This document shows, in pieces, positions 12,903 to 21,550 of a stretch of DNA of 22,706 bases. Position 1 is the stretch's first letter. Every line of letters begins with the position of its first letter. The notes under the pieces were generated by a model. It saw only the letters and a program-made list of their open reading frames with translations. It was not told where the DNA came from and did no database searches. The position numbers and the translations under genes were made by a program. The DNA is from Paludibacter sp. UBA5753. GTDB lineage: Bacteria; Bacteroidota; Bacteroidia; Bacteroidales; Paludibacteraceae. The DNA lies in assembly GCA_002427615.1 (NCBI GenBank), contig DIFH01000052.1:326-23031 (forward strand), given 5' to 3'.

Positions 12903-14996
12903 ATGAAAAAACTAATATTATTCATTATGAGCGGATTACTCCTTGTGGGATGCGCGAAGAACGATAACCCGTTTTTCTCAGCTTACGAAAACAAATACGA
13001 TGCACCTCCTTTCGACAAGATTAAGTCGGAACATTATATGCCGGCATTTAAGGAAGGTATCAAGCAGCATCAGGCTGAAATTGATGCTATTGCCGATAAC
13101 AAAGAAACGCCTACTTTTGCCAATACCATTGAAGCGCTGGACTACAGTGGCGAATTGCTCGACAAAGTTTCGTCGGTGTTCTTTAATCTTTATTCGGCTG
13201 AGACCAATGACGATTTGGAAAAAATTGCCAATGAAGTTTCGCCCATGCTTTCGGAACACAGTGATAATATGTACCTGAACGAAAAATTGTTCGGACGCGT
13301 GAAAACCCTGTACGACAATCGTACACAACTCGGACTTAGCCCGGAACAAATCCGCTTGCTCGAAAAATACCACCGGAATTTTATTCGCAGTGGTGCGGCT
13401 CTGAATCCCGAACAGAAAGAAAAACTGCGTACCATCAACAAAGAACTTGGTTTGGCCGAACTGGCTTTCGGACAAAATGTGTTAGCCGAAACAAATGCTT
13501 ATAAAAAAGTAGTTGATAAAGAGACTGATCTGGCCGGATTGCCCGAGGGTGTCCGTCAGGCGGCTGCCGAAGCGGCTAAAGAAGCCGGACAGGAAGGCAA
13601 ATGGGTTTTCACGACGCAAAAAGCAAGTTTTATCCCTGTATTGCAATACGGCGAAAACCGCGAACTTCGCAAAGAATTGTTGATGGCTTACACCACACGT
13701 GCCAACCATAACAATGCCAACGACAACAAAGCGTTGATCAACAAAATTATGAAACTCCGCGTTCAGAAAGCCCAATTGCTCGGGTTTGAAACTCCGGCTG
13801 CGTTTATTTTGGACGATACCATGGCAAAAACCCCGAAAGCTGTGTACGACTTTCTGGCAACTGTCTGGACTCCGGCAGTGGCACGCGCTAAAGAAGAAGC
13901 TGCCGAGTTGCAAAAATTGATGGATGCCGAAGGCAAAGGTGAAAAACTCGAAGCATGGGACTGGTGGTTTTATGCCGAAAAACTGCGGAAAGCCAAATAC
14001 GATTTGGATGAAGAAGAACTTCGTCCGTATTTTAAACTCGAAAATGTCCGCCAGGGAGTTTTCGATTTAGCCGCCAAACTTTACGGTTTGCAATTCAAGA
14101 AATTAGAAGGAATGCCAACTTATCATCCCGATGTTGAAATGTTTGAAGTTTCGGACGCCGATGGTTCGTTGATTGGCGTGCTTTACACCGATTATTTTCC
14201 ACGTGCAGGGAAACGCGCCGGAGCATGGATGAATAATATCACCGAGCAATATATTAAAGATAGTGTAAATCACCGCCCGATTATTGTGAATGTGGGTAAT
14301 TTTACCAAACCTACTGCCGATAAACCTTCGTTGCTGAATATGGATGAAGTGGAAACCATGTTCCACGAATTCGGTCATGCTTTGCACGGTTTGCTCACCC
14401 AGTGTACTTATCCGAGCCTTTCGGGCACAAACGTTTCGCGCGATTTTGTTGAACTGCCTTCGCAAATCATGGAAAACTGGTGCTTTGAGCCACAAGTAAT
14501 GAAAACTTATGCGTTCCACTACAAAACCGGCGAAGTGATGCCGCAGGAATTGATGGATAAAATTCAGAAGGCAGGAACATTCAACCAGGGCTTTGCCATG
14601 ACCGAGTTGCTATCGGCTTCATTACTTGATATGGATTACCACAGCCTGAAGGACACAGCCAGCTTCGATGTTGAAGCATTTGAAAAGGCTTCGTTGGAAC
14701 GTATCGGTATGATTCCCCAAATTATCGTCCGTTACCGCAGTACATTTTTCAATCATATTTTCACCGGTGGATATTCGGCCGGATATTACAGTTATACCTG
14801 GGCTGAGGTGCTCGATGCCGATGCATATCAGGCTTTTGTTGAAACGGGCGATATTTATAACAAAAATGTTGCAACTGCTTTCCGCAAAAATGTGCTCGAA
14901 AAAGGAGATTCGGACGAACCTATGAAGTTGTACAAAACATTCCGTGGAGCAGATCCGAATCCTGAAGCGCTATTGAAAAGAAGAGGGCTTAAATAA
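12903..14996 (+). CDS. M3-family zinc peptidase lipoprotein (peptidyl-dipeptidase Dcp type)
   Basis: A 697-residue oligopeptide-cleaving zinc enzyme of the thimet/Dcp clan. A lipoprotein signal with LLVGC puts the lipidated cysteine at residue 17, so the enzyme is membrane-anchored, probably facing the periplasm. The N-terminal helical part (about 30-450) includes PPFDKIKSEHYMPAF, conserved in Dcp-like proteins. The zinc site is FHEFGHALHG (His488, Glu489, His492) with the third ligand Glu517 in SRDFVELPSQ, 25 residues after the second His as in thimet oligopeptidase. The substrate-side region YRSTFFNHIFTGGYSAGYYSYTW follows in pieces typical of the family. The A-rich leader has no Shine-Dalgarno. 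The gene is monocistronic, with its own terminator. A role in degrading imported or periplasmic peptides is inferred from the family. Confidence 0.94.
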   Translation: MKKLILFIMSGLLLVGCAKNDNPFFSAYENKYDAPPFDKIKSEHYMPAFKEGIKQHQAEIDAIADNKETPTFANTIEALDYSGELLDKVSSVFFNLYSAETNDDLEKIANEVSPMLSEHSDNMYLNEKLFGRVKTLYDNRTQLGLSPEQIRLLEKYHRNFIRSGAALNPEQKEKLRTINKELGLAELAFGQNVLAETNAYKKVVDKETDLAGLPEGVRQAAAEAAKEAGQEGKWVFTTQKASFIPVLQYGENRELRKELLMAYTTRANHNNANDNKALINKIMKLRVQKAQLLGFETPAAFILDDTMAKTPKAVYDFLATVWTPAVARAKEEAAELQKLMDAEGKGEKLEAWDWWFYAEKLRKAKYDLDEEELRPYFKLENVRQGVFDLAAKLYGLQFKKLEGMPTYHPDVEMFEVSDADGSLIGVLYTDYFPRAGKRAGAWMNNITEQYIKDSVNHRPIIVNVGNFTKPTADKPSLLNMDEVETMFHEFGHALHGLLTQCTYPSLSGTNVSRDFVELPSQIMENWCFEPQVMKTYAFHYKTGEVMPQELMDKIQKAGTFNQGFAMTELLSASLLDMDYHSLKDTASFDVEAFEKASLERIGMIPQIIVRYRSTFFNHIFTGGYSAGYYSYTWAEVLDADAYQAFVETGDIYNKNVATAFRKNVLEKGDSDEPMKLYKTFRGADPNPEALLKRRGLK

Positions 14997-15021
14997 CCGG
15001 ATGACAGGATAAATAAAGGAG

Positions 15022-15061
15022 ACAAGTACAGATAAATTCATTTTTATTTGTACTTGTTTTT
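15022..15061 (+). terminator. Rho-independent terminator of the M3 peptidase gene
   Basis: A 15-bp stem (15022-15036 with 15043-15057, one G-U pair) has a 6-base loop and is followed by a T-rich run to 15061. It lies about 25 bases past the stop codon. Its T tract overlaps the -33 element of the next promoter. Confidence 0.85.
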
Positions 15062-15088
15062 GTTTATAAGGTAGATTGCTTACTTTTG
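15059..15088 (+). promoter_or_regulatory. Promoter of the membrane-protein pair (TTTG-N18-TACTTTTG)
   Basis: TTTG (15059-15062) and TACTTTTG (15081-15088) are 18 bases apart, a good match to the Bacteroidota -33/-7 consensus. Transcription would start near 15095 and give a leader of about 135 bases with a CAAATGT-CAAA-ACATTTG hairpin (about 15135-15152). Confidence 0.6.
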
Positions 15089-15228
15089 TACGGAGGATTT
15101 GCCCGTAGCATTCGATAATAAATTTCCGGATTCAAATGTCAAAACATTTGTCGGGATTGATACAATGTTAATCGCAGCAATGAGGATGCATAGCCACTAA
15201 ATTTCAATGTTTATATTTATTTTAAAGC

Positions 15229-16221
15229 ATGAAAGTTTCACTTAAACGGTTTATAGCGCCGTCGATACCTCTGTCGGTGTTGATGGTTATAATCACTGTA
15301 ATTATATGGACGGCAGGTTTTATTTTTGCCGGCGATGTTTCGCGACCCGAACTCAATTCACCCTTGGCAAAAGCCATTGAAAATATCCTTTCGTATAGTT
15401 TTTTTTTGAATTTGGCCAGCTTACTTATCACTTTGTTGAACGCCTTGCTGATTACACAGCTCAACAACAGGTTTACGATTATACGTACCCGAACTTTTCT
15501 TCCAGTGATTGTTTTTCTTTTACTTATTGCCGGATGGAATGATACCCACGAGGTGGTATGTTCGCATTTTGCGCTGACCCTGCTTATCATGTCCTTATTT
15601 GTGTTTTTTGACATGTTTCGTAACAGGCAGGCTTCCGAACAGGCTTTTCTGGGGAGTTTACTTATAGCTACGGGCAGTTTGTTTATCGAACCTTTAATTT
15701 TGTTTTTACCGGTTTGCTGGATCGGGTTTATCCGGCTTTACAGTTTTTCACTGCGCACATGGCTGGCTTCTATATTTGGCGGACTTGTTCCCTGGATATT
15801 CTATTTTGCGATTCGTTATTATCTACAGCCCGATATGCTTTGGGTAAGCGATTTGTTTTCTGGTTTTGAGACAGGATGGCCTATTCTTACGCGTCCTTTG
15901 AACGAAATTATTTATATTGCCTGCTTGTTTGTTATTATTGTAATAGGTTTAACGGGTTTGTTTTCAAATTTACACAGCGATTCCATTCAAACGCGCGCCA
16001 AGTTAAGTTACTTACTTATACTGCTGATTTCTTCCTTCGTTTTCTCCATGATTTTTGTTAATCAATATGTTGTTTTTAAGCCTTTTATTGCTTTAGGTTA
16101 TGCTTTTTTGATTGCACATCCTTTCACGCTGAAATCATCTAATTTTTACGGGGTTTTGTTCATTGCCTTCACGGTTGTCAATATTGCTTATGTAATTTCA
16201 AACATTATACTCAGATACTAA
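15229..16221 (+). CDS. Polytopic membrane protein of unknown function (DUF6427-like)
   Basis: The 330-residue protein is hydrophobic almost throughout, with about nine or ten predicted TM helices (for example about 12-34, 55-75, 87-104, 112-130, 143-160, 165-200, 225-247, 255-275, 280-298 and 305-325). No catalytic motif stands out; short charged loops such as NRFTIIRTRT and RNRQASEQ connect the helices. It resembles the Bacteroidota membrane family DUF6427, assigned from memory and weakly. Its stop codon directly abuts the ATG of the next membrane-protein gene, so the two are probably co-translated. No function is claimed. Confidence 0.75.
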   Translation: MKVSLKRFIAPSIPLSVLMVIITVIIWTAGFIFAGDVSRPELNSPLAKAIENILSYSFFLNLASLLITLLNALLITQLNNRFTIIRTRTFLPVIVFLLLIAGWNDTHEVVCSHFALTLLIMSLFVFFDMFRNRQASEQAFLGSLLIATGSLFIEPLILFLPVCWIGFIRLYSFSLRTWLASIFGGLVPWIFYFAIRYYLQPDMLWVSDLFSGFETGWPILTRPLNEIIYIACLFVIIVIGLTGLFSNLHSDSIQTRAKLSYLLILLISSFVFSMIFVNQYVVFKPFIALGYAFLIAHPFTLKSSNFYGVLFIAFTVVNIAYVISNIILRY

Positions 16222-16662
16222 ATGACAGAACTCATCGAATTAGGTTATTTAGGCTTATTTATTGCGTCGTTTCTGGCAGCTACCGTTGTGCCGTTTAGTT
16301 CCGAAGTGGTATTTTCGGCTATGGTTTTTGGCGGGTTAAATGCATGGAAATGTGTATTTATTGCTACTGCCGGAAACTGGCTGGGCGGTATGACTTGTTA
16401 TTATATCGGACATTTGGGCAAAATTGAGTGGATAGAAAAATACCTGCGAATAAAAAAGGAAAAGTTAGACGGATTTATGGGCAAACTTCACCGTTACGGC
16501 GACTGGTTTGCTTTTTTTTCATTTCTACCGGGAGTAGGCGACGTAATTGCCGTGGCCTCGGGCTATTTCCGTTGCCGCTGGTGGATTGTGGCTATTTCAA
16601 TGCTCTTGGGGAAATTTGTAAGATATATCGTATGGATGTATCTCAACGGATTGATAATGTGA
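16222..16662 (+). CDS. YqaA/DedA-type small membrane protein (VTT-like domain)
   Basis: A 146-residue membrane protein with about four hydrophobic helices. The N-terminal half has the pattern LGYLGLFIASFLAATVVPFS with E28 nearby, and GNWLGGMTCYYIGHLGK follows. The second half carries FFSFLPGVGDVIAVASGYFRC, resembling the conserved F-R/P-G-x-G-D region of DedA/YqaA proteins. DedA-superfamily members help keep membrane lipid carriers and envelope homeostasis in order; YqaA itself is poorly characterised. The start follows the preceding stop codon with no gap. A small hairpin and a good promoter for the next operon follow it. Confidence 0.85.
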   Translation: MTELIELGYLGLFIASFLAATVVPFSSEVVFSAMVFGGLNAWKCVFIATAGNWLGGMTCYYIGHLGKIEWIEKYLRIKKEKLDGFMGKLHRYGDWFAFFSFLPGVGDVIAVASGYFRCRWWIVAISMLLGKFVRYIVWMYLNGLIM

Positions 16663-16710
16663 TTTATAAAATAACGGGATATAATCTTCATGTTTTTTCG
16701 CCAATAAATC

Positions 16711-16741
16711 TTTGTTTTTGCTAATTTTACGGTTAATTTTG
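16711..16741 (+). promoter_or_regulatory. Promoter of the amidase-pdxA operon (TTTG-N19-TAATTTTG)
   Basis: TTTG (16711-16714) and TAATTTTG (16734-16741) are 19 bases apart and match the Bacteroidota -33/-7 consensus exactly. A start near 16748 would give a leader of about 42 bases before the amidase ATG. The -7 element overlaps a perfect 10-bp hairpin (16738-16761). Confidence 0.65.
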
Positions 16742-16761
16742 AGCCATCAACATGGCTCAAA
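16738..16761. promoter_or_regulatory. Perfect hairpin overlapping the -7 element and start site
   Basis: TTTGAGCCAT-CAAC-ATGGCTCAAA forms a 10-bp stem with a 4-base loop. It lacks a T tract, and its position over the promoter suggests an operator or a 5' end structure. It could alternatively serve as a weak terminator for the membrane-protein pair upstream. Confidence 0.5.
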
Positions 16762-16789
16762 GATGTTTATTGTTGTATTTTAATAACTT

Positions 16790-17344
16790 ATGATAAAAAC
16801 TCATGTAAATATCCCGATCGTTTTGTTTTTTTGTTTTTTTGCAAGCATAAAAGTAAATGCTCAGACAGAAATAAAACCGGTCGGGAAATATGTAGATTTC
16901 GGTTTTAAAAAAGTGGAGGCACGGAAAATTGAAGCCATCATTGTTCATTCTGTTTTCAATAATTCCGGAGGTGATTTTTATGATGTCGATTTGATTCTTA
17001 AACAATTTTCGCATTACCGGGTAAGCGCTCATTACGTAATTGGGCGGGATGGAACTATTTATCAGCTTGTGAAAGAAAGAGACATTGCCTATCATGCCGG
17101 AAAAAGCCGGTTGCCCGATGGACGCAAAGGTGTAAACAGTCGTTCTATTGGCATTGAACTGATAACTGCTTTTACCGAAGCTCCAACAAATGAACAAATT
17201 CAGGCGCTTGCAGCTTTAACGAATAATATCAAAAGCCGGTATTCGATAAAATTTGTGCTTCGTCACAGTGATATTGCTCCCGGACGCAAAACCGACCCGT
17301 GGAATATGAATTGGGATGATTTTTTGAGTAAATTAAATGAATAG
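16790..17344 (+). CDS. Exported N-acetylmuramoyl-L-alanine amidase (Amidase_2/PGRP fold)
   Basis: A 184-residue zinc amidase that cuts between muramic acid and the stem peptide of peptidoglycan. A signal peptide (1-24, VNA before QTE) targets the periplasm. The Amidase_2 domain fills the rest: His53 in IIVHSV, VSAHYVIGRDGTIYQLV (78-94), AYHAGKS, Glu123 in GIELI, and His159 and Asp169 in RHSDIAPGRKTDP. These fit the zinc ligands and catalytic residues of AmiD-like enzymes. The size is minimal for the family, with no cell-wall-binding domain. It is the first gene after a strong promoter and lies 11 bases before a second, unrelated amidase-type gene, so both probably act in wall remodelling or recycling. 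Confidence 0.93.
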   Translation: MIKTHVNIPIVLFFCFFASIKVNAQTEIKPVGKYVDFGFKKVEARKIEAIIVHSVFNNSGGDFYDVDLILKQFSHYRVSAHYVIGRDGTIYQLVKERDIAYHAGKSRLPDGRKGVNSRSIGIELITAFTEAPTNEQIQALAALTNNIKSRYSIKFVLRHSDIAPGRKTDPWNMNWDDFLSKLNE

Positions 17345-17355
17345 GAACTTTATCG

Positions 17356-20300
17356 ATGAGATTTAAAATAAAACTGATGATTCTTGCAATTTGTATAAGT
17401 CCGCACTTTTCTTTTGCACAGAAAAATCTTGAAAAACAAATTGGCGATTCGTTGACAGCCATTGCCAATTCGTATGCAACGCTTGGTAAAGTGCCGGTTA
17501 TAAGCATGGAGATCAGTCAAAACGAGAGAAAAATTCTTGTAATTGCAAGTGATATTTTATCGCAAATTCCCTTTCGTCCCGACAATGTAAAACGGATATA
17601 TGAAATGCTGGGGAAAGTGACGGCGGCAAAATATCCTGCCTATTCCATTGTTTGCCGGTCGGATAACAAAAATATCGAGGATTACATTCCCAATTTTTAT
17701 CGCCAGGAAAATATCGGGAAACAGCGTCTTTATCAAGTTGTTCCGCTTAAACAACCCTTAGTAACAAATCTTTCGAGGCCTTACACAGTTGTAAACGGTC
17801 TTGAAAACCGGCATATTGCTTTATGGCAAAGCCATGGCTGGTATTATAATCAGAAGCTGGCGCGTTGGTCGTGGCAACGCGCACGGCTTTTTCAGACGGT
17901 GGAAGATTTATATACGCAATCCTACGTTTTGCCTTACCTGGTTCCAATGCTCGAAAATGCAGGAGCAAACGTACTTATACCCCGCGAACGCGACACGCAA
18001 CTGAACGAATTGATTATCGACAACGATTATAAAACGGCCGGAAATCGTTATCACGAACACAACGACCGGAAAAGCTGGAAACAGGGAGAATTGGGTTTTG
18101 CAAATACCCGGAAAGCCTATTTGCAGGGCGAAAACCCTTTCAGTATGGGAACTTACCGTTTTATTCAGTCCATCAACGACACCGAAGAAATTAGTTATGC
18201 CGAATGGACGCCAACGATTCCAGAGGAAGGGTATTACGCTATTTATGTTTCGTACAAAACAGTAGAAAAAAGCGCCCCCGACGCTCGTTATACGGTTTAC
18301 CACAAAGGTGGCAAAACGGAATTCAGCGTAAATCAAACCATCGATGGCGGCACATGGGTGTATCTGGGCCGTTTTAAATTCAATAAAGGGAGAAACAGTG
18401 GTCAGGCAAAAGTTGTTTTGACGAATTTCAGTTCGTTTGCCGATAAAATTATTACAGCCGACGCGGTGAAAATTGGCGGAGGAATGGGAAATATAGCGCG
18501 CAATCCGAATGCCGAAGGCATGATTCCAAATACCAAAAGTTCCGACAGCGCTGATGTTTCAAAACTTATTACCAAACCAACGAAATTGATTGAACCAACG
18601 ATAAGCGCTTATCCCCGGTATACCGAAGGGGCGCGTTACTGGTTGCAATGGGCAGGAATTCCCGACAGCATTTATAGTTACAACAAAGGTAAAAACGATT
18701 ATACCGACGATTTTCAATCGCGTGGTTTGTGGGTCAACTATCTGGCAGGCGGTTCGTCGGTAGCGCCCGGCAAACCGGGCTTGGGAGTTCCGGTCGACAT
18801 GGCGCTGGCTTTTCATACCGATGCCGGTACCTTGCAAAACGATTCGATTGTCGGTACACTCGGAATTTGTACTGTTGCTAATTCCGAGGGAGAAACTGTT
18901 TTTAAGAATGGCTTCTCGCGCTGGGCTTCACGCGATTTAACCGATATTATTCAAACGCAGATTGTAGCCGATGTACGTAAAGCGTTTTCTCCCGAATGGA
19001 CCCGCAGGGGTTTGTGGAACAAGTCGTATAGCGAAGCGCGCTTGCCTGAAGTACCGACTATGTTGCTCGAACTGCTTTCGCACCAGAACTTTACCGATAT
19101 GCGCTACGGACTCGACCCGCGTTTCCGCTTCACGGTGAGCCGGGCGATTTACAAAGGCATGTTGAAATATTTGAGTTATAATTCAGGTCAACCCTATATC
19201 GTTCAACCCTTGCCGGTAGAGCAGTTCAGTAGCCGGTTCGTTGCCAAAAACAAAGTAGAATTGAAATGGATGCCTGTAACCGACAGTATTGAGCCTACCG
19301 CTAAACCGGAACAATACATTGTTTATACGCGTACCGACGACGGTGGGTTTAATAACGGCGTCGTTACGAAAAACAACAAAATAGTGATGGAAATTCAATC
19401 CGGTAAAATATACAGTTTTAAAATAACCGCCATCAACAAGGGTGGAGAGAGTTTTCCGTCGGAAATTCTGTCGGTATGCAGGGTGAACAATGATCGACCC
19501 GAAGTAATGATTGTTAACGGTTTCGACAGGATAAGCGCGCCGGCGAGTTTTGTGATAAATCATACAAAAGCGGGATTCGACAATGACGAGGATGCAGGGG
19601 TTCCTTATCTATCGGAAATAGCTTTTATAGGAAAACAATACGAGTTTGACCGTTCAAAGCCCTGGGTAAGCGACGATGATCCGGGTTTCGGGGCAAGTTA
19701 CGGTAATTACGAAACTAAAGTAATTGCCGGAAATACATTTGATTATCCATACTTACACGGAAGAGCAATAAAATCTGCAAACTTTTCGTTTGTATCATGT
19801 AGCGACGAATCGGTTACGCGTGGAGATGTTGATTTGAAAAAATATCGGATGGTCGATTTAATTTTGGGTAAACAAAAGCAAACATTTATAGGAAATGGCA
19901 AAAAAACAGCAGAATTTAAAACTTTTCCATTAGCTTTGCAGCTATCTTTACGGACTTATTGCCTGTCGGGAGGAAGTTTAATGCTGAGTGGGGCTTATGT
20001 CGGTTCCGATTTTTACAAAGGCAATTATATCAACACCGAAGAACGGATATTTATGGAAAACGTTTTGAAATATAAGTTCAAATCGTCGAAAGCCTGTTTG
20101 AGTTCAAAAGTAAAAATGGTGAATTCTCCTTTTTCACAATTCAACCTGGCAGAGTGGGAGTTTTACGATGCTCCGAACAAAATTTCGTATTACGTAGAAT
20201 CGACCGATGCCATTGAACCCGCAGGCGATGGAGCTATGACCGTTTGCCGGTATTCAGGTACAAATCTGAGCGCCGGCGTTGCTTACTCCGGAAAATATAA

Positions 20301-20421
20301 GACATGCTCTTTCGGGTTTCCTTTTGAGACTGTCAGGTCGGAAAAAGAGCGGAATCGTTTGATGGAATCGGTTTTGATGTTTTTTACTTCGAAAACCGGA
20401 TATACAGCATCCAATCAATAA
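17356..20421 (+). CDS. Large exported Amidase_3-type protein with inserted golvesin domain
   Basis: A 1021-residue exported protein with a signal peptide (about 1-21). The first part of an Amidase_3-like fold lies at about 150-215: His160 in QSHGWYY, Glu183 in TVEDLYTQ, then ENAGANVLIPRERD. Residues about 265-375 form a golvesin-like beta domain (YAEWTPTIPEEGYYAIYVSY, ITADAVKIGGG). The amidase fold resumes at about 478-605 with His487 in ALAFHTDAG and Glu572 in PTMLLELL; His160, Glu183 and His487 would bind zinc. A fibronectin type III domain (about 622-700) and a C-terminal domain (about 705-1021; GGSLMLSGAYVGSDF) follow, the latter reminiscent of a class I amidotransferase fold. Similar proteins are sometimes labelled xanthan lyase, which the residues here do not support. 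Likely role: peptidoglycan or related wall cleavage. Confidence 0.82.
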   Translation: MRFKIKLMILAICISPHFSFAQKNLEKQIGDSLTAIANSYATLGKVPVISMEISQNERKILVIASDILSQIPFRPDNVKRIYEMLGKVTAAKYPAYSIVCRSDNKNIEDYIPNFYRQENIGKQRLYQVVPLKQPLVTNLSRPYTVVNGLENRHIALWQSHGWYYNQKLARWSWQRARLFQTVEDLYTQSYVLPYLVPMLENAGANVLIPRERDTQLNELIIDNDYKTAGNRYHEHNDRKSWKQGELGFANTRKAYLQGENPFSMGTYRFIQSINDTEEISYAEWTPTIPEEGYYAIYVSYKTVEKSAPDARYTVYHKGGKTEFSVNQTIDGGTWVYLGRFKFNKGRNSGQAKVVLTNFSSFADKIITADAVKIGGGMGNIARNPNAEGMIPNTKSSDSADVSKLITKPTKLIEPTISAYPRYTEGARYWLQWAGIPDSIYSYNKGKNDYTDDFQSRGLWVNYLAGGSSVAPGKPGLGVPVDMALAFHTDAGTLQNDSIVGTLGICTVANSEGETVFKNGFSRWASRDLTDIIQTQIVADVRKAFSPEWTRRGLWNKSYSEARLPEVPTMLLELLSHQNFTDMRYGLDPRFRFTVSRAIYKGMLKYLSYNSGQPYIVQPLPVEQFSSRFVAKNKVELKWMPVTDSIEPTAKPEQYIVYTRTDDGGFNNGVVTKNNKIVMEIQSGKIYSFKITAINKGGESFPSEILSVCRVNNDRPEVMIVNGFDRISAPASFVINHTKAGFDNDEDAGVPYLSEIAFIGKQYEFDRSKPWVSDDDPGFGASYGNYETKVIAGNTFDYPYLHGRAIKSANFSFVSCSDESVTRGDVDLKKYRMVDLILGKQKQTFIGNGKKTAEFKTFPLALQLSLRTYCLSGGSLMLSGAYVGSDFYKGNYINTEERIFMENVLKYKFKSSKACLSSKVKMVNSPFSQFNLAEWEFYDAPNKISYYVESTDAIEPAGDGAMTVCRYSGTNLSAGVAYSGKYKTCSFGFPFETVRSEKERNRLMESVLMFFTSKTGYTASNQ

Positions 20422-20452
20422 TCGGATAAACCAATAAAAAAACTATCATACA

Positions 20453-21493
20453 ATGAAAACAAAACTTTGGATATTTTTTCTTCCGTTAATTATTTTGTCA
20501 GCCTGCGGAATAGGTGGTTATACTTTGCCATCGGTATCGGGAACCCAGTTTGAAATACTTGTGGTGATGGAAGATTCGTCGTGGAAACAACCTTCGGGAA
20601 GGTCGCTCGTCGCACTTCTTGACCAGGATATGGAAGGACTCCCACAGCCCGAACCTGTAATGGATGTTCATCAATGTGCTCCAACAGAATTTACAGATGT
20701 CCTGAAACCTTCGAGGAATATTCTGTTAACAGAAATTTCGGATAAATACACGGCGCCTAAAATTACCTACGCTAAGAATAAATGGGCTGAACCTCAGTCC
20801 ATAGTAAGAGTGGTTGCCCCTAACGATTCGATATTCGAAGCTACTATTAAAAAATACGGTAAAAATATCCTCGATTATTTTGTTCGTACCGAACGCGAAC
20901 GGCAAATTGCTTTTAATAAAAACTATGTCAACCAAAAAGATAAAGCCGAAATTGAAAAAATGTTTGGCGTTCAGATTGATATTCCGCAGGGAATCAGCAA
21001 GGCTACCAAAAAGAAAGACTTTTATTGGATAACGAACGATCAGGTAAGCGTGCGTCAGGATATTGTTATTTATTCCTATCCTTACACCGACAAAAATACG
21101 TTCACCAAAGACTATATTATTGCCAAGCGCGATTCGGTTATGAAAGCCAATATCCCTGGCGAACTGGAAGGTTCGTACATGGGTACCGAGCTTAAATATG
21201 CCGACCCGACTTTTAATGAAATATGGGTAAATAAGGGGTATTGTGCCGAAGTTCGCGGTTTGTGGAGAATGATGCACGGTGCATCGATGGGCGGCCCGTT
21301 TTACAGTCATACCCGTTTGGACGAAATAAACCAGCGAGTTATTACTATGGAAGTATTTGTATTTGCCCCCGGAAAGAAAAAACGCAACGCTATCCGTCAA
21401 CTCGAAGCCGTGTTGTTTTCGGCCAAACTTCCTCAGGAAATCAATGCGTTGAAAGAAGTATCGGTTGTTGCGGGTAAAAAGGGGGAAAAATAA
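20453..21493 (+). CDS. DUF4837 family lipoprotein
   Basis: A 346-residue protein with a lipoprotein signal (ILSAC, lipidated Cys18). The rest fits the Bacteroidota family DUF4837: FEILVVMED near the N-terminus, GLPQPEPVMDV, KNKWAEPQSIVRV, a central region with YIIAKRDSVMKANIPG, and a conserved WRMMHGASMGGPFYSH segment near residue 275. No enzyme motif is recognised and the role is unknown. It lies 31 bases after the large amidase gene and 57 bases before pdxA, with no terminator between, so it probably belongs to the same transcript. As I recall, DUF4837 next to pdxA also occurs in other Bacteroidales. Confidence 0.85.
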   Translation: MKTKLWIFFLPLIILSACGIGGYTLPSVSGTQFEILVVMEDSSWKQPSGRSLVALLDQDMEGLPQPEPVMDVHQCAPTEFTDVLKPSRNILLTEISDKYTAPKITYAKNKWAEPQSIVRVVAPNDSIFEATIKKYGKNILDYFVRTERERQIAFNKNYVNQKDKAEIEKMFGVQIDIPQGISKATKKKDFYWITNDQVSVRQDIVIYSYPYTDKNTFTKDYIIAKRDSVMKANIPGELEGSYMGTELKYADPTFNEIWVNKGYCAEVRGLWRMMHGASMGGPFYSHTRLDEINQRVITMEVFVFAPGKKKRNAIRQLEAVLFSAKLPQEINALKEVSVVAGKKGEK

Positions 21494-21550
21494 AATTGGA
21501 ATCGAATTTATCAGTCATCGGATGAATAATGTGTTAAATATAAGTTGAAT

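Noticed and set aside
12978..14519. Long antisense frames inside the M3 peptidase gene
   Set aside because: These are codon-bias shadows of a well-supported coding gene, with no protein family features.
17356..20421. Xanthan lyase annotation
   Set aside because: No polysaccharide-lyase signature was seen; the His/Glu pattern fits Amidase_3 and the inserted domain is golvesin-like.
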